A stretch of DNA of 64,000 nucleotides, from the NCBI GenBank assembly GCA_024734555.1, contig JANPWX010000106.1, positions 1,969,004 to 2,033,003 of the forward strand, written 5' to 3'. The DNA is from Trochalopteron elliotii (taxonomy: Eukaryota; Chordata; Aves; Passeriformes; Leiothrichidae). The translations under genes were made by a program, and so were the position numbers. The notes beneath the pieces are model-generated. The model saw only the letters and a list, made by a program, of their open reading frames with translations, ran no database searches and was not told the DNA's origin. This document shows, one piece after another, positions 25,701 to 39,900 of the stretch. Position 1 is the stretch's first letter. Every line of letters starts with the position of its first letter.

Positions 25701-28700
25701 CTCACCTTGTAATCCTAGCATGTAAACCTGTAGCTGCAAATACACAGATGCAGGGTGCTTACTCTCTTATCTGTTATGTGTTTTAATACCTGCAAAGCCC
25801 CTCTCTCTACTCATATGTGACTTGAAACCAGGACAGATGAGTGAGGGAAGAGATAGAAGCAGTTGAAAGCCTTTTATTTATCGAGCAGTCTCCACTCCCA
25901 ACAAAATCTTGTGGTGTAACTCATTTAAAAAAACACCCTGTACTTTCTAGCTTTTTTTTTTCTTATTTGTACTTTCTGATTTGAGCTACTGTTATACTGA
26001 CTCACCTACTGTCTTTAAAACTTTCATAAATTTACCTAGTACAGATGGTTCCGATTAGAAGTGTGACTAGATCATCTTATAACACCAACTCTTTTCTCAT
26101 CCATTTTATAACTTTCCTAGGGGCATGGATGAGTAAGGCAGTCTTTGCTCCCAATCCAAGGACCTGGTGTTGTTTTAGCTTTTAAACTTTATTTCCTTCA
26201 ACTGACCCATTTCCATTTCTATTTCTGAAATACCTCCAATTTTCCCTCCTCTGATGCCATATATCTATACAGCAATTATCTGCTGAAGGTTTAAGAGTAC
26301 CTGCCTTTACTTTTGCTGTTGTACTCATTTAAGCTGCAGCATCTCCTAGTTAATTTACTTCAAAATGTTTTTTACAGACTTCTACTGGATAGAACGCAGC
26401 ATGGCTCTACTCTGAGATGACTTGGAAGAGCCTGCATGCAATGCTATCTCCTAAGTGCACTCTGAAGTCAAATCAATTCACAAAGTCATGTTCACAAAAT
26501 GGGAAATGATAAGAAAAGAATGAGTTCTGTTCTACAAATTACGAGCAATTCAGTGCGATGCTTTAATGTCATTCCTGTTCTTCATGGATGTCACTGAATG
26601 CACCAGGCAAGTAAAATGCCCATGTGAAATTAAGATACTAAAAGTAAATGTTTGCTCCCGTGTTGTAAAGAACCTCATAAACGTCAGAGGTTTTTATTTC
26701 ATGCACACCACAGCTTGTAGAGACACAGGAAACATTTGGTCCTAATGGGAAACTGATGTTCCTTTCAGCACCGTGGTGCCCATTAGTACCTGTCTGAGCA
26801 ATGTTCTGCTGCCAGTCTGAGCAGCCCCACACACCAGCTGACCAGGACAGCACAGACACAGCCTTCAGTTCTGTGTTGTTTCAAGTGCCAAGGGAAGAGA
26901 AATTAACAAACTCCTCAGAAACACTGTGTGTAAAGTCTTGTGTCCCCTGATGCTGTTACTCCATCAGTCAGAAAAGCTCCTACTCACTGCATTCCCACAC
27001 ACAGACCTGAGTCCCCCAACTTCTTTCCCTTGCCTGCACATCCTTCATTTCATTCCTGTCTACTCGACAGAAGTGTAATTTGGAATGCACAGACAGCTGG
27101 GAGGTGAGGAGAGATGGGACACTCATCTGGGGTGCTGAAAGGGGTGCTGAGGCCACTGATTCATTGTTCCTTCAGTGCTCCACTCATTCCTAAAATTTTG
27201 GGGTGTACCAACTGCACTAAAATGAGCTTGGCAGAGTACAACTACCCTGCACTGTGATTTAAGCTGCATACTGCCAGCATAACAAGGTTATTTCATTTTC
27301 CAGTGTCTCCTGGTACCAAGCAATGCTGTAAAAGCCCAGTGCAAACACACTGGGCCAGCCTGCCACGAGAGACCAACATCTCAGCAGTTCCTGCTGAAAC
27401 ATGGGTTAAAAAAATCCTAAGGGCGTGGTATGAGAGGTACTCCATTCCCATTGCAGCACACACAGACAGGTGGTCACCCCCAGTGACTCAAACCTTGCTG
27501 TAAACCTGGTAACTCCAGCAGGTGATTCAAAGGTGGCTCCATCCTTTGAAATCTGGTTTCAGCTATGGGAAGGCTACAACTGAGCAGCCGACCCCAGACA
27601 CCTTTGGAATGGAGGTTGATCCCTTCTCACATTCCAGGTATTATCCTGGGGAGGGAAAGAGGGGGGAAGTGTTCTGGCAGGAGCTCAGCTTGCTCACAGG
27701 CAGACTTCCCTTTAGAAGAGGGAGACGTGCTCAAGTGGGCTGCTTCTCAGTCTTGGAAATGCTAACAAGATTTTGTGTTTGATTTTTGCCTTTACACCAG
27801 TCAAATCAAAATTAAGGGATTTCCACGTGTGATACTGAACACACACTTTTGCATTAGGGATTTGTGTTTTGTAAATTATACCCTTTAGCCATATCACTAG
27901 TCATTAACCTAATTTAAATTTCAATAAGGAGATTCTCCATTTTTGTCATTAAAATTAACTAGCTCCTCGCTGCGCAGATACAATCAGGAGGGTGAGGTGA
28001 GAGGATATCACCAAGTACATCTGATTAAACCCACTTTTTGTTCTGCAGCTCCTCATACTCCCCTGCAGGGATTCAAAAGCACCTCCCAAGAGACTTCCCG
28101 TGGCTGATGGAGAAGGTGTCAGAGTATCCCTTTGCAGTGTCTCAAAGGCCACTCAGTGCCTGCTGTTCCTGCTAAGTGCAGTCTGTCATGTGCTGTGAGG
28201 TTTATACAGACACTCACAAAGTGCCTTTCTACACCGTGTTCAAATGCAGGAGGTCATTCCAGGAGTCACCAGTGCCAGCAGCAAAGGCAGTCCCTGGGAA
28301 CAGCCCTGGTGGCTCGCTGTGTCAGCCTGTGGGGAATCTGTGGTCTGAAGTTCTGTGATGCTCAGAAAATTTGCCATCAGAGCACGCAGTGACCTTCCCT
28401 GACCACTCACTGTTCTGCTGCTGGCCAAGGATGCAGCTGGAGTCAGGTAAAGGAATGGGGAAAAACTTGACCTGTCAGGAGCCAGGGACAAGTCTTTATG
28501 AAAAAATCAGTAAAGGGATGCTGCTAGATCCAAAAAAAACCCCGTGGAACAAGAAAATGCACTTGTGTGGGAGGCAGAGGTGGGATAGGAGAGGTGTCCC
28601 TGGGGCTCAAGGATGCCCAGCTGAACCACAGATCCCTCCAGCTCCCAGATCCTTCCCTGGAAGTGGCACCAGAACATGGAATGTGCTGCAGCTTGGGAAG

Positions 28701-30900
28701 AACTGAGCATAACAAACCAGGACATAGAGAGGTCCAGCTCCCCCATCAACCTCTGCCCTGCATTTCCAGACCAGCAGAAGCCAGAGGAATTTCCAGGTTT
28801 ATTTGCCTCGGAGCATATTTTTTTCTTCTGCAATTCCTCCTTCCAGAAGTAGCTCTAGAGTCAGCAACACCAGCCAGCAGTGACTAGAAAAGTGAGTGTT
28901 GAGAGCAAACACAAAGATAATACTTTTTCCAGTAAAGACTTCCTCTGTACTAAAGGTCATGCCAAGAACTGAAGTGACTCAGATTTTATGGGTCCTGATG
29001 ATGTAGTAGAAAATTAACAAGATTGTGTATTTCACAGAAAACAGGTAAGAGAAGAGGCTGAAAAGAAATGTTGTTTTAATTGGATTTTTTTGTTCTCTTG
29101 TTGTCTTCAGCACCTCAACAATGCCTGCAGTACTTAAAATCTTCTGGGACTTAAGAAAGCTCCATTTCTTTGATTCCATTCTCATTTGAAACTTGTATGA
29201 GCAATATTATTGGTATGTAAGGAAAACCATATGTACAACAGTATGCAAAGAACACCCGACACTAAGTGGTGTAGGGTAAACCCACAGCACACAACCAGCA
29301 ACAGATGCAACCCAAGAATTCTAAATTCCAATCAAATGAATCTGAAGATTAATTGCAAAATCCATCAAAGTACTGTGGGGAGAAATAGTAAACTCTACAT
29401 AAACATTCAGGGACTTTTGCAAATTCCTGTAGCCTATAATTAGATTTAGTGAAAGCCATCAAATCCGAGGCTCCAGTGCAAATATAGACAGTTTCTGTTG
29501 TTTTAAGATGCGTACACAGATACATGAAATGTGCCTAATTACCCACAGTTGTTTTGTTTCCCTATTTAATTTCAGCAGCCCAAATCCACTCAGAGTTTTG
29601 CGTACATTGGAATAAACAACTGCAAAATCAGGACGTCTACAAAGTTAAAAAGTAAAAGAAAAAAATGGAAAGTAGTCATAAGCACTTGATGAAGCTGTTT
29701 TGCCAGCCAACTCAGGGTAGGGATTGTGATGTCTACACCTCTCATATAATCTGTATCCAGATTCATTAAATTCTCATCTTTACTTTTCTCATCACAGAGA
29801 AATACAAACAAAAGTCCTTAATCCTGCAGTTTCATCCAGGTGAAGAGCTTGCACTGAGCCCTTCCAGGTAGCCAGGCTGTGCACCTGCAGCAGGCTCCCT
29901 GAAGTCTGCAGAACCAAAACAGGTTATTTCCACCCACAGGATCTTTGGGAAGTATCACCAGCTTCCCCCCAAATCCCCAACCCTCTTTTTTGAGGGAGAG
30001 TTCTAAAGGAGATTTTTTGGAAAGCAAGTTCACCTTCCCATATACACCCACGTGGCACAAACGGGATGCTGAGTGAGGAGGAGACAGCAGGGATGCTGCT
30101 GTGCAGATCACACCCTGTGCTCCACTCTGCTTCCCTATCAAAGAGGAATTCAGCACGTCAGCATCTGCAAAACAGATGCTGAATCTACACCCAGAGCCAC
30201 AACAATGCAAGACTTGCTGCATCTCATATGCAGCCCATGTCTGCATCCGTGTGTTGGAATAAATGCATCAGTACCTCTAATTAATGCACAATTCTGCACC
30301 ATTTTAAGACGGACGTCACAGGATGTTTAAATACACATGGACACAACAGAAAATGTAGGAATGAAATTACAGATTACATTCTTCTCCCCTAGCTGCTCTA
30401 TGCAAAATATTTCCCAAATTTGAAGAAAGAAGACACTAATCTGTTTGGTAGCTGAAATAATTTTATAATTAAGCAGAATGCTTTTTATTATTGTTGGTAC
30501 TTGCATGTTTAATTTTAGAAGAGCAAATCATGCAATTGAAGCTTTGACATAAGAAGTGATTATGCTCAAATGCAGCTCTCCATGTTATGAGAAAATACAG
30601 AGGGATGATTTCAGAGTTCTGTATTTAAATAAAAAAAACAAAAACCAAAACCCATGTGTTTTAGAAACACAGAATACTGCATAACAAAGAGATGCTGGGG
30701 CCTTATCATGTAGGCTGAGATGCTCTCAAGCCCCAGAGCAACCCAGGACTGAAAAACTACAAATTACTTTGAGCCATAACAGCCATCATAAACTTCTTCC
30801 ACACAAGACTTCTGTCTTCCAAAGGAAGATGACTAAATCTCCCCTCTATTGCCAAACAGGTCTGGCAGACAGACAATTTCTGTTCCTTTCTTTTGCTCAT
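16746..30900 (-). other. CDH4: CDH4 intron 2, segment 3
   Basis: About 14 kb without an identifiable interspersed repeat or exon. It contains the 21-bp AT-rich direct repeat at 18.6 kb, scattered A/T homopolymers and a striking unique stretch at about 20.78-21.12 kb rich in homeodomain-like ATTA/TAAT words. The region 28.24-28.83 kb has several overlapping open frames of about 100 codons in different frames, which argues against any of them being a gene. I saw no cadherin exon on the minus strand. Confidence 0.65.
18611..18668. repeat. 21-bp AT-rich direct repeat
   Basis: The 20-mer TTTTTGTATTTTAATAATAC, followed by A, occurs exactly at 18611-18631 and again at 18648-18668. The two copies are separated by 16 bp of ATATTATA-type sequence. 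The offset is 37 bp. It is most simply a local replication-slippage or non-homologous duplication. Confidence 0.92.
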
Positions 30901-33900
30901 CTTTCCCCCTTATTGAAAAGAATCAGCACTGCTGAGCTGAAGTAAACTGATAGCTACACAAGATAATTTTTTTATAAAACATTTATAATTTCATATTGCA
31001 TTAATAGGCTTAACATAAATCTCTTAGACTTTGTTGGAAATTAGCCCCGAAGGGAATTAGAAGCCTAACTCACCTTGACTTCCCATTGTATTTTGAGTCT
31101 AATTGGCTTAGCATCTTTTGAAAATTCTACTTTTAATTATTGGTTAAATCAGTTCTTAAAGTCACAGCTGAGCAAGAAAAGTGAATGAAATGTTGCTTAT
31201 CCCATTTTCTAGGCAGGGGAACAACTTTGCAAGCACATCACCTGATCCCCTTTTGGAGCAGCACTGCAGTTTCTCTAGGTTGCCAGATGCTTGGAGCCAT
31301 GACCAGGAGAATGGAGCTAATCTGGTGCTGCTCCACAGATGCCTGAAGAATTTTACCAGCTTTCCATCTCCCCTATTGCCTACAAAATTCCCTATAAACG
31401 TGTGACTCCAGATTTGCCACCACTACGCCCTTTCTGCCACACAAAAAATACTGGCATTTTTTTATCACTGTTACAGGATATCGGGATCAGGCTGTAATTC
31501 ACTTTTATCCAATATTGATTTTCTTCTCCTGACCATGATTTCAAAAAGAATCAAAATGAGACTGGATCCCAGGGTAAGGTGTAGGCACATCACAAAAGAT
31601 TTTTAGAAAAAACATTATGGGGCTGCCTCTGGGGTTTTTTTCCCCACAAGCAAAAAGCTCTATGTTAAACCATTTCCAAACAGATGGGATGTGGGCTGAA
31701 AGATAGGAAGGTTTTATCACAGGTAAGAAGTGGATGTAGGATGTTCATGTGCCTTACACCCGATTTGTTCAACTAAACATGAAGGTAGGGATCAGGTTGC
31801 AAAAACTGGTGCGGGGATAAAACATTTTCCTACTTTATCTGCCCAGTGAGAGCCAGGCTGGATCAGCAGGGGCTGAAAGCTGGTGCTGGGCGAGTCCCCT
31901 TTGATGGTGGCTGCCAATGTGGAATTCCAGCTGGCTCCCACGGGCAGGCGGCCAGGCTCGGCTGGAACTCACTGGCAACTTTGCAGGCAGCTTCATTTGC
32001 TCATAACATGCTAAGCAGAGAAATAATATGAATCAACTCTACATAAATGAGATGGGTTTTAAGCAGAAAGGAGGAATAAAAAGAGGAATTAACTCGAAGG
32101 TGCCTGTGCTTTTGGGTTATTCCAGCAAATAGTCAGGGCACGTATCCATAAATGCAGCTGGAGTCTAATTTCAGTCGTGTTTTAAATAATAGCACATTCA
32201 CAGATTTCACTGGCATGTCTCCCAATTTACATTCCAGTAAATTGTACCATCTCCATTCTCTGCCTTCTTTCAGGAGCAGAGGTACCACAGGTCTGGGGTT
32301 CCAAAACTCCCTGCAGAGGCTGCACTTCTTGGGTCAGTCCTGTCTCCACACCTGGGAAAACGGATGCTTGCCTAAAGCACATGTGATCCCTATGATCCAG
32401 ATATACCACAGCCCCAGGGCAGAGCTGCTCCAACAGAGGGGAGGAGAGGAAAGGACACATTTGTCCCTAAAGCTGGCAATTTAAAGCAGTCTCTCTGTTG
32501 ATAGACTGTCTGTCTTTTTGTACAAGCAGTGCTGCAAGACCAAGGAGAAAAGCATTTGGGGAGTGCTCGAGGATTGCCCATGTTAGAAACAATCTTTGTG
32601 CATTAATAATTGCTATTATTGTTAGCCTCCGAATTAAGATTTCATCCTGCAGAGACGTCACCTTAATAAAGCTGAAGATTATTTTAAAATGTAAACAGTT
32701 AGATGAAATATTCACCATTCAAACTCTTTCCACAATTGCTGGAAATGCATGAGCCCCGAAGGAAAGCAGAATGAATCTTCAAGCTGCAATGAAAGCAAGT
32801 TAACTTCTGCCTCTTTCCAATCTTACCACTGTCCATGGCACAACTATTAACATGGGGGACCAGATTTATTGTCATTAAAATATGTATTAGTGCAGGGGGA
32901 TGTCAGGTTTTGAATGCTGTATACATTTTCTGAATCTGAGCTTCTCCATATTCTCTTGTTCCTCTAATTTCGTTGGCTGTGCCATGTGCTCCTCTGCCTG
33001 TAGCCTGAGTAACCTTTGTGGAAGGATGGAACAGTCAGTCAGTTAACAGGGAAAGGACTGAGCAGGCCAAAGTGTGTCCCAGATCACCACATTTCACCTT
33101 AAAATCCAAATACCTCACTCCTATGTATTGCAATGAGCACATGCAAAATGTAGGTATAAATATAATAATTTTCCAGTATTCTGTGAAATGTAGAATCTTC
33201 TGTCCATACTTTCAGAGTATGGTATTTTAAATAGCAATCCTACTTCCAGAGGCATCTGATTTCCACACTCACTGAAATGAGGTGCATTTCACATTTGCAT
33301 TTCCTATTAGGAATTTTCCCACTGGGTGCTTCCGTCACCAACTTGCAGGTAAAAAGGGAACATTACATATTTAACTTGTTCTGGGTAATAATTTGAGGAG
33401 TTAAAACAAAGACTTGTCTTTCTGTGTCAGAGAATTTTCCTTAAACTCTGTGTCACAAACAAGCAATATCCTTTGTCCCAATCTCACAGAGCACATTGCT
33501 GGGTGAGGGGAGCTGTTACCTGGGGGATGGCTCAAAGGTAGAGAAAAAGGTCAGTCCTGTCCTACTGAGCAAAAAATTAAGGGAACAGACTGCAGATGGT
33601 CAGGGAGGGATGGATAAGGGAAGAGGCTTGAAAAAGAGGATATATTTTATCAGTGTGGGGTTTTTTTCCCCCTTAGTTCTTATAAAACGACAATATAAAA
33701 GTGCTTTTTTTCTATTCCTAAATTCTACATTTTCATGTTCTCTAGATTTTCATTGCATATTTATGTACTGGTTTCCATGTCTGCCTGGTTACTTTGCCTC
33801 TAAACTTACAATAGCACCGATCTCCTGAGAGCATAAATTGCATTGATCTTAAAATACACAGTTATGAATACAGTTTTTAGCAATATTGGCATCAGAGAAC

Positions 33901-36900
33901 ATCTGTTTACTTTGAGTTAATCATGATTAATATTTTATCTTCTGTCTGGCTAAAACACCCACCTATGTGAAGCAATTTGCTTCAGCTGTAAGGATGAAAT
34001 CTTTAAGCAACGTAATATTAAGCATGTACCAAATTTCTGACAGAGTTGTATCAGGGTAAATAGGCGATGAAGACTGAGTGAGTGATGAAGACTTCATAGT
34101 CAATCCCATCCCAACATCCTGAAATAACTTGGAATCTATGAAAGGCACACAGAGCTATATAGGGGATCCTTATACAGACACACAGCGTGGCTTTATGGAC
34201 ACCTTCCAGTGATGTAAAGAAAAGTTGAGTCATATTTGGAACTTTCTCTCAACTCTCTGTTTTAACAGTAAATATGGCACAAGGCAGTTGAGGGCAGACA
34301 GGGAACCCTCGTGGCCTCACTGACCTATTTTCTCTGAAGCAGTCTCTGCCAGGCTTACAGAGAATTCCATTAATTCCTCCAGGCAGGTACCCATCATTAA
34401 TATGGACAATCTGGAGGTATGATTTCAAAGCCTGAAATTCCTGCTCTCGGAAAACACGTCTGTTTTGATCTTTCTATGCAGCCAACCAGTAAAAATGTTG
34501 CACATATTTTCTGCACCTATCCAAAGAAATTTATCTTTCACACCCTACTTCATGCCATATGCTGGAAGCTGAAAGAATGAAGGATTTAGCTGTCAGTCTC
34601 TGAAGGCAGTACAGGCCCTCTTCCAACTGCACACGGCGTCAGATCTCAAAGTATGACATTTCACTTTAGCTTCTGTCAGCACTATCTGCAGTGTATCACT
34701 GGTGCACTGTTGAAAATATTCTTGATAGGCAGCTCATATGCGCTGGATAAAGTGCTCATTAATCTTGCCTTTTAAAGAACTGAAGGAGTTGGGTGGTAAA
34801 TCCTTAAGGGGACGCGCCCGGAGTGGATGTTCCCGCTGGATTTCCCAGCCAGCAAAGGGAACATTCAAAAAGCTGCTTCTGAAATGGTTTTGGCTCTGTT
34901 TGTTTGCTTTAGGTACACTGTTTTTCCTCACGGAAAACATCTCTTTCCTCCCAGTGGGTTTGGTGTGGCACACACGTGGTGCTGCAGAGCGCCAGCCCAG
35001 CTGGGCCCCAGCTGGGGAAGGGTTTTGCCACCCCCACATTCCCCCTGCTGTAGTGGCACCTGTGGCTGGTCACCAGCCTGAGGACACAGCCCTGTCTGCC
35101 AGCAAACAGAATTAATCCTCTCACCAGCACAGCGGAGGTGCATTTTGAAAGGACACTTTCAAACCACCTCAAGAAATGCATGCATGGGGTGATTTTACAA
35201 CTGCTCTTCCTGCCATGCTCAAATATGTTGGTGTTTAGCAGGAGCAGTTCAGTCTGCAAGAACCTGGTTCTCTGACAGATATTTTAAAAATGCTTCCACA
35301 AAACAAGGACACTTCATGAAACATTTAATGAAAATATGGATTTTTGCTTGTTTTTAATCCCTTCCCTATTAATAAAAGATTGGGTTTTTTAAAGATTCAC
35401 TATTTATTTTTTCTCCCTCTGCAACCTAATACAGCAGAAGCAGGCAGTAGGTGAGGCATTTGCCAACAGCAACAGGAAAACAATAAAATGAAACAGAATA
35501 ATATGCTGCTCCCCCCTCACCCCCTCCCATTCCCACCAAGCCTCCCTGGGCAGAAAATGTATGATATGAAATTTATTTTGACAAGGGACTATCAATCACT
35601 TCCTGCAATTTGTTATTACTGCTAAACTATTTCATGCTTATACTGGTGCCCATACGAGGGAATCTGGCTTCATAGTGCAACACATTAAATAGCTGAAAAG
35701 CTGCAGTTCATAATAAAGCCAAACCTATGTTTTGGATGAAGTCCTCCAGTCTTCCAGCTTAATTCTATCAGGGATAGAAAGCCAAAGAAGAAACCAAACT
35801 CTCAAAAAGACCAACCACTCTCTCTCAAGATGGGTTTATACTGTAAGTGATAACCATAACAAAATAACTGAATGTCACTTATTTTAGCCTTATTAATCAT
35901 TTTACTCTTTACTTTATCCCTACTCTAGGTAGTTGTGCTGGTTAAATCCTGGCATGCCCACTTAACCAACCACCACACTACACAGTCACATAAACCTGCA
36001 ATGATCAGCCACAGCAAAGCCTGCTGAAGCCTCAAAATCTCCTAATGTCAGGCTAATGTCTTCTAAATCAGGCTGGTAGGAAAGTGGCTGCACCAACTCT
36101 AAGTCTACCTGAGGTCTTGCAGGAGAGATGCAGAGAGATGCTCTGTGATTCATTCACAGAGAAGCATGAATGAATCAAAGAACTTACCCTGAAATGTTCC
36201 TCGGACTCCATTTGTGCCTGTGGAACAGCAGCATCCCACTCTCACTAACGCCCATGCCTTTTTTCCTCCAAATCAAGTTTTGGTCTACATTTGACTCTTT
36301 GCACTTATTAACACACAAAAATATCTACGCCATGATTTCATGTGAATGTGAAACTCTAAAGCACGTACACTCTACTAGGGGACCTCTCTCAGCAGCAACA
36401 TTCAGCCACAACCTCTCACAGCTCGGTGTTAGCTCCCCTCTGCCAATACCTTAACACATGTACCCTTCACAACCCATCTGCTTTGGGGAAATCTGGCCGA
36501 GGAGAAGCCTTGGCAGCGCCTGTCAGCTGTGCCCTACAGCACACACAGGATATTGGGAATAAACCACGGACAGCAGGCTCTCCAGCAAAAATGTCCTGGC
36601 CCCCTGTGCCAGCTGACTGACAGCTCAAGCCCTCTAGCTGTGCTGCAGCTCTACCTTAAGCAAAACCATCTCCAAGTCTTGGAAAACACTCCACTTTCAT
36701 TTCCTTCTTCCTTTCCCAATTTCCAGGTCCTAAGACCATCTGGCAAGAATAATGATTGGGCTAGCAAAGGTGTCAAAAGTGCACTAGTAAAAGGGGACAC
36801 CAAAAACACATCTCCCTTGGGAATCCCTCTGTGGGGAATTTTGTATTGAGCCACCAAGCCCCTCTTCTCACCACAAGCTTGAGAAAGAAGGCACCCAAGG

Positions 36901-39900
36901 TCTGAAAGTGATCACCTGCTCAGCCAAACTCTCCAGGATGGAGCTTTGCTGTGCTTATCCACTGGCTAGGATCACAGGGAGGGAAGCACAACATTTCAGG
37001 AGTACCAACAGACAGGACCACATCGGTTCAAAAGAACACTTTAAGTGACAGAAAACATCTGCTAAATCCACGTCTCATTATCACCCAATGACAATACTTG
37101 TGTGTTCTGCAACGTCCAAGAGGCTCAGGCCAACCTGTGAGTGGTACATGGGAAGCAAAGAGTGAGACCTCACAGAACAGCTGCCTCCTGAGATACCTCC
37201 TTACTAAGTCCACAGAATGTCTGGAACTGGAGTTTGTAACAAATGCCACTTGACTTAGCCCTAGAGAAAGTAGTAAGAAACTTATTGAAAAATGTCTTTT
37301 AAACAAAATCTGTTCAAGTCTCAGACCTCTGTATTAAATCTTCATGCACTCCATCTTACAAAGGTCAAACAACCAAGCAAGAATTTGACTGATGTATAAA
37401 TTTAATGACAGATGCTCACATAGGCTCACTGTTTTTGTGCCAGAACAACTCTTCTGGGCATCAGACTGCCATTTGCACACAGTGACTTCCAACTGCAAAT
37501 TTGCACACACACCTTACAAAAAAGCAGAGCTTAAATAAATGCCCTCAGCGCTTTGCCCGTGGTGTGTAGTCAGTGGTGTTTCTACCTAAACAGACAGTTA
37601 AAGAGAGAGGACAAAGCACCAGGAGATGATTGAGGAGTCCTTTGGAAAGGCACCTGTATGGGATGTGCACACCAGGTGGGTCTAATGTGCCTGAGACAAT
37701 TTAATTGTACCACACAAACACCGAGCTCTGTGCCGTGTTCCAGTGTGTTATCAGCACCTAAAGCCATATGCGGTGGAGCAGAACTGAAGTGGTTATGTGA
37801 AAGCTGCTTATGTGGCCAGCCACCCGAGAGTTCTCACTCTAAAGTACCATGAAATAGGCACACTATTATGGGAATTAGGGACATTTCTCAGCAGAGACCA
37901 GCTGGCAATCACAGGAAGACCCGGCTGCATCTTCAATGGGATTCTGCACGTTTCATCTGACCCATCACACCTGGATAAACCCAGGGTGTGCTGAAGGTTT
38001 GGCTCCAGAGGAAAAGTGTCTGTGAAGACCATACAAGACTCCAGGCAGTGCCTTTGAGAGGAAGAACCCTGCAGGCAGGGATGTTGGAGCACTCTCTGGA
38101 CGCTGGGGAATGTTTCATCAAGCTGCCCTTGATCCCATCTCATGTTTTTCACTCACGACTCTTTTACTTAGCAGACACATTTGGAAGTGTTAGAGTTTCC
38201 TCTGTGAAATTTAACTCACAGGGAAGGCTCTCTTCTGACACATCCCTAATTCCAATCAGAAAGTTGTAACTTGCTGCAAGTGCCACACAGAGCTTCCTAT
38301 TAACCTTCCAATGGCTGCCATCTCAACATGTTACAGAAGAGAGATTCAGCTACAAACTACACAACAGGTAAAGCTGGCTTGAAAAATTCTGCAAGAACCT
38401 GAAGAATAAATCTGTGACAAAGCTGCCACAAAACATTTTGACTTCATTAAAATAAAACCTTACAGAGGGACTATTTAAACATTTCCAGTTGAAATTTTTC
38501 GGACGTGCAGTCACATAAGACATTTCTGTTCCTTTTCTGGGAGTGAAATTCCAAAATCCTGCTGACTGAAAAACAGTTTAAAAACACCTCGGCAACATCT
38601 TCACTAGCCCACGCCAGCAGCTGTGAGGGTTTAGCCAGAGGCAATGGGGACCCTCAGGACAGAAGGCTGGGATATTTATCCCTTCCTAAATCTGCTGTGC
38701 TCCAACTAGAGCAGCTACTGCCTTATTTTCCACTATGACTCACCACAAACCTAGCAGTGAACACAGCACAGATCTGCTATTTAGAATGTCTGGCATTATT
38801 TGTCATTTTTGTTGTGTTTCATAAGAATTTCCTTCCAGAATATGGTGGATATATTAATGATGGGGAAAGCTGTTTTAACAGCAATTCAGTATCGCAATAA
38901 CGCTTTTGTTTCCAAGTATTTTCATCTCAAGACTACAATTTCAGGCAATTAAACATTTCACCATGCTTGGGAAACAAGTAATTATTGTCACTTCCATCTA
39001 ACAGACTGAGGATCTGGCAAAAACCAGTCGCTGACTAAACTGAACTGGGAATGGGATGTTGGGAGTTGCTGCATCAGATCAAACCTGGCAGGAATCTCTC
39101 CTAGCATGCTGCTCCCTACCTGGGGCAGAGGAAGACAGGGGGAAAACAGTGGGAAAAGTGAGGAATTCATCCTGACCCTAGGAACTGCAGATCAGCTCAG
39201 TTCCAAGCAGTTTCAAGCTGTCTTTTATTTATCAAGTGTGGTGTTTGGAAGCTGTGAATGCTTCGCAGCCACTTCAATGCCATATTTCCCATTGAAGATG
39301 CTCACTAAATTCTTAGTGTCAGTGACATCTTGTGGCAATGAACTCTTTGCTACAGCATATGGGAAATGCCAGCATGAGAGGGAGAGGCAGCAGCCCAGGG
39401 ACAGGCAGAATTCTAGACTGGAATGTCCCCTCATGTCCCTGTTTGTCCCAGGCAAAGCTCAACCCTGGGCAACCCAAGTCTCTTACCCTGCTCAGGCTAC
39501 AACCCTTTATACAAAGGGCAATCCAAGCGAAAATTATAGAAGGAATTATACCAAACCCTGCAACTAGACATGATTTTTCACATTTCTTGTCCTTTGTGTC
39601 GCTTGAATGCTTGGGTTTCTGAAGTCCATATGAATCATTCCAAAAGCTTCCCAGCTCAGAATGCAAATTTGGCAGAAAATACATTTAAACAAACTGTTTG
39701 AGTTCATAAGGACTCAAATAATTTTGTTTTCTCTCCTTCTCACTCCTTCTTTTGTAGAATGAAAAGGGATTAGTGCATGTCCAGCTATCTAAACTGAGCT
39801 TTTTTGAGGAAAAAATGTTGACAAAGGAGAATGTATATTTTTATAGCTCTGAAATCCATGCAGAAAATAAGTACTTCTGAGATAAATACCGCAACTTCAT

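Noticed and set aside
39106..39567. 153-codon plus-strand open frame
   Set aside because: No recognisable domain, overlapped by other frames on both strands, and ordinary intronic composition.
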